Source of the DNA: Chitinophagales bacterium
GTDB lineage: Bacteria; Bacteroidota; Bacteroidia; Chitinophagales; UBA10324
Length of the DNA stretch: 64,000 bases
Assembly (NCBI GenBank): GCA_025056305.1
Contig: JANWWJ010000031.1
Coordinates: 1-64,000 of the forward strand
Reading direction: 5' to 3'
Shown: positions 63,330 through 64,000 of the stretch, one piece after another
Numbering within the stretch: the first letter of the stretch is position 1
Layout of the letters: the number at the start of each line of letters is the position of its first letter
Made by a program: the position numbers and the translations under genes
The notes under the pieces: generated by a model
The model's database searches: none
What the model saw: only the letters and a program-made list of their open reading frames with translations
What the model was told of the DNA's origin: nothing

Positions 63330-63656
63330 TTAACCGATACGTTCGCCGTTGGGTACAGGCCGTTCGGGCTGCAATAACACCACCCCCTCTTGCGTCATAA
63401 CTCCTAATACTAAGCACTCACTTCTAAAGCCAGCAATCAGCTTAACTGGCAGGTTGAGTACGGCAATCACTTGTCGGCCTACCAATTGTTCTGGTCGGTA
63501 AAAGTCGGTGATTTGCGCCGACGACTGCCGAAAGCCCATCGGACCAAAATCAATTATTAAACAATAGGCCGGCTTTCGTGCCCGTGTCAACGGCTGTGCT
63601 TCAACGACTGTTCCTACCCGGATGTCTACGTCAGCGAAGAGCTCGGGCGAAATCAT
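63330..63656 (-). CDS. CsaA-like tRNA-binding protein
   Basis: The 108-residue single OB-fold tRNA-binding (EMAP-like) domain has VDIRVGTVVEAQPLTRARKPAYC, QITDFYRPEQLVGRQVIAVLN and ECLVLGVMTQEGVVLL. CsaA proteins have export-chaperone and RNA-binding properties. It converges on the radical SAM gene (18 bp between stops) and is divergent from the exonuclease gene. Confidence 0.92.
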   Translation of the reverse strand: MISPELFADVDIRVGTVVEAQPLTRARKPAYCLIIDFGPMGFRQSSAQITDFYRPEQLVGRQVIAVLNLPVKLIAGFRSECLVLGVMTQEGVVLLQPERPVPNGERIG

Positions 63657-63689
63657 TTTTTTTGCTGAAGTTAATACCTTACTGTCGCC

Positions 63690-64000
63690 ATGGCGTCACG
63701 ACTTCGCCTTGCAAGCTGGAACGTCAACGGCCTCAGGGCCATCTGGAAAAAAGGATTTCCTGAATGGCTTGCAAAAGAGCAACCTGACGTAGTGTGCATT
63801 CAGGAAACCAAAGCTCACATTAATCAGCTTTCGGATGAAATGGTGAATTTCATGGATTACGAGGGATATTTTTTTCCAGCGGAAAGAAAGGGTTATTCGG
63901 GCGTAGCCGTTTATACACGACTTAAACCCCAAAAAGTTCTCACGGGTTTCGGTGTTCCCCGCTTTGACGTGGAAGGCCGAGTTCTCCAATTGGATTATGG
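63690..64000 (+). CDS. xth: Exodeoxyribonuclease III, N-terminal fragment
   Basis: These are the first 103 codons of an EEP-family nuclease that runs off the right edge. LASWNVNGLRAIWKKGF (with N11) and VVCIQETK with metal ligand E39, then GYSGVAVYT, match exonuclease III/AP endonucleases of base excision repair. The start MASRLRLASWN is in the expected place. Confidence 0.93.
   Translation, partial: MASRLRLASWNVNGLRAIWKKGFPEWLAKEQPDVVCIQETKAHINQLSDEMVNFMDYEGYFFPAERKGYSGVAVYTRLKPQKVLTGFGVPRFDVEGRVLQLDY

Overview
The window is about 64 kb of a dense, roughly 50% GC bacterial chromosome that reads as Bacteroidota. The evidence is type IX secretion (a PorT-like gene beside ubiE, and several exported proteins with T9SS-type C-terminal domains), a SusC-style TonB receptor, a Wzi/RemB-like barrel, a beta-propeller sensor kinase and TAnnTTTG-type -7 promoter boxes. 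The nearest order cannot be fixed from sequence alone; a Chitinophagales- or Saprospirales-like member is a weak inference. No CRISPR array, prophage, insertion sequence or rRNA was seen. The only RNA gene found is a tRNA-His.

Layout. 0-3.7 kb: the start of a propeller sensor kinase with its NarL-type regulator, then a purC-dapD-sirtuin operon. 3.7-4.8 kb: two adjacent decayed genes for exported proteins. 4.9-8.4 kb: a DedA, lipocalin-like, pfkA, dihydroorotase operon. 8.4-15.8 kb: outer-membrane and secreted functions (Wzi/RemB-like barrel, MerR regulator, TonB receptor, PyrR-like PRTase, subtilase). 15.8-25.3 kb: housekeeping (membrane Fe-S oxidoreductase, valS, dnaG, phosphopantetheinyl transferase, WD40 propeller, dcd, LEA-like lipoprotein). 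25.3-31.5 kb: porT-ubiE, then flippase, sulfotransferase, glycosyltransferase and a CNNM-type protein. 31.6-35.0 kb: rpsA, an EVE protein and a lipid A-type acyltransferase.

35.1-45.1 kb: a long co-directional envelope cluster made of a double D-Ala-D-Ala ligase, a PASTA protein, a T9SS cargo, a rhodanese, a seven-heme cytochrome with TPRs, MltG, a thioesterase and a YihY/BrkB protein. 45.1-50.9 kb: a CUB-domain secreted protein and coaD with a three-gene transhydrogenase. 51.4-57.5 kb: tRNA-His, MATE transporter, DinB-like protein, UbiA-like membrane protein and a GH31 glucosidase. 57.5-64 kb: a secreted arylsulfotransferase-like protein, an aminotransferase, TrmH, a PA0069-type radical SAM protein, a CsaA-like protein and the start of exonuclease III.

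Functionally the window combines core metabolism and translation genes with envelope biogenesis: peptidoglycan precursors and glycan release (dapD, ddl-ddl, mltG), surface polysaccharide export and possible sulfation, and type IX secretion with several cargos. The most unusual items are the fused double Ddl enzyme with complementary residue losses, a strong Shine-Dalgarno plus TTG start on rpsA beside several nearly leaderless genes, a nested palindrome over the merR start, and the decayed gene pair. No clearly new multi-gene system was identified.
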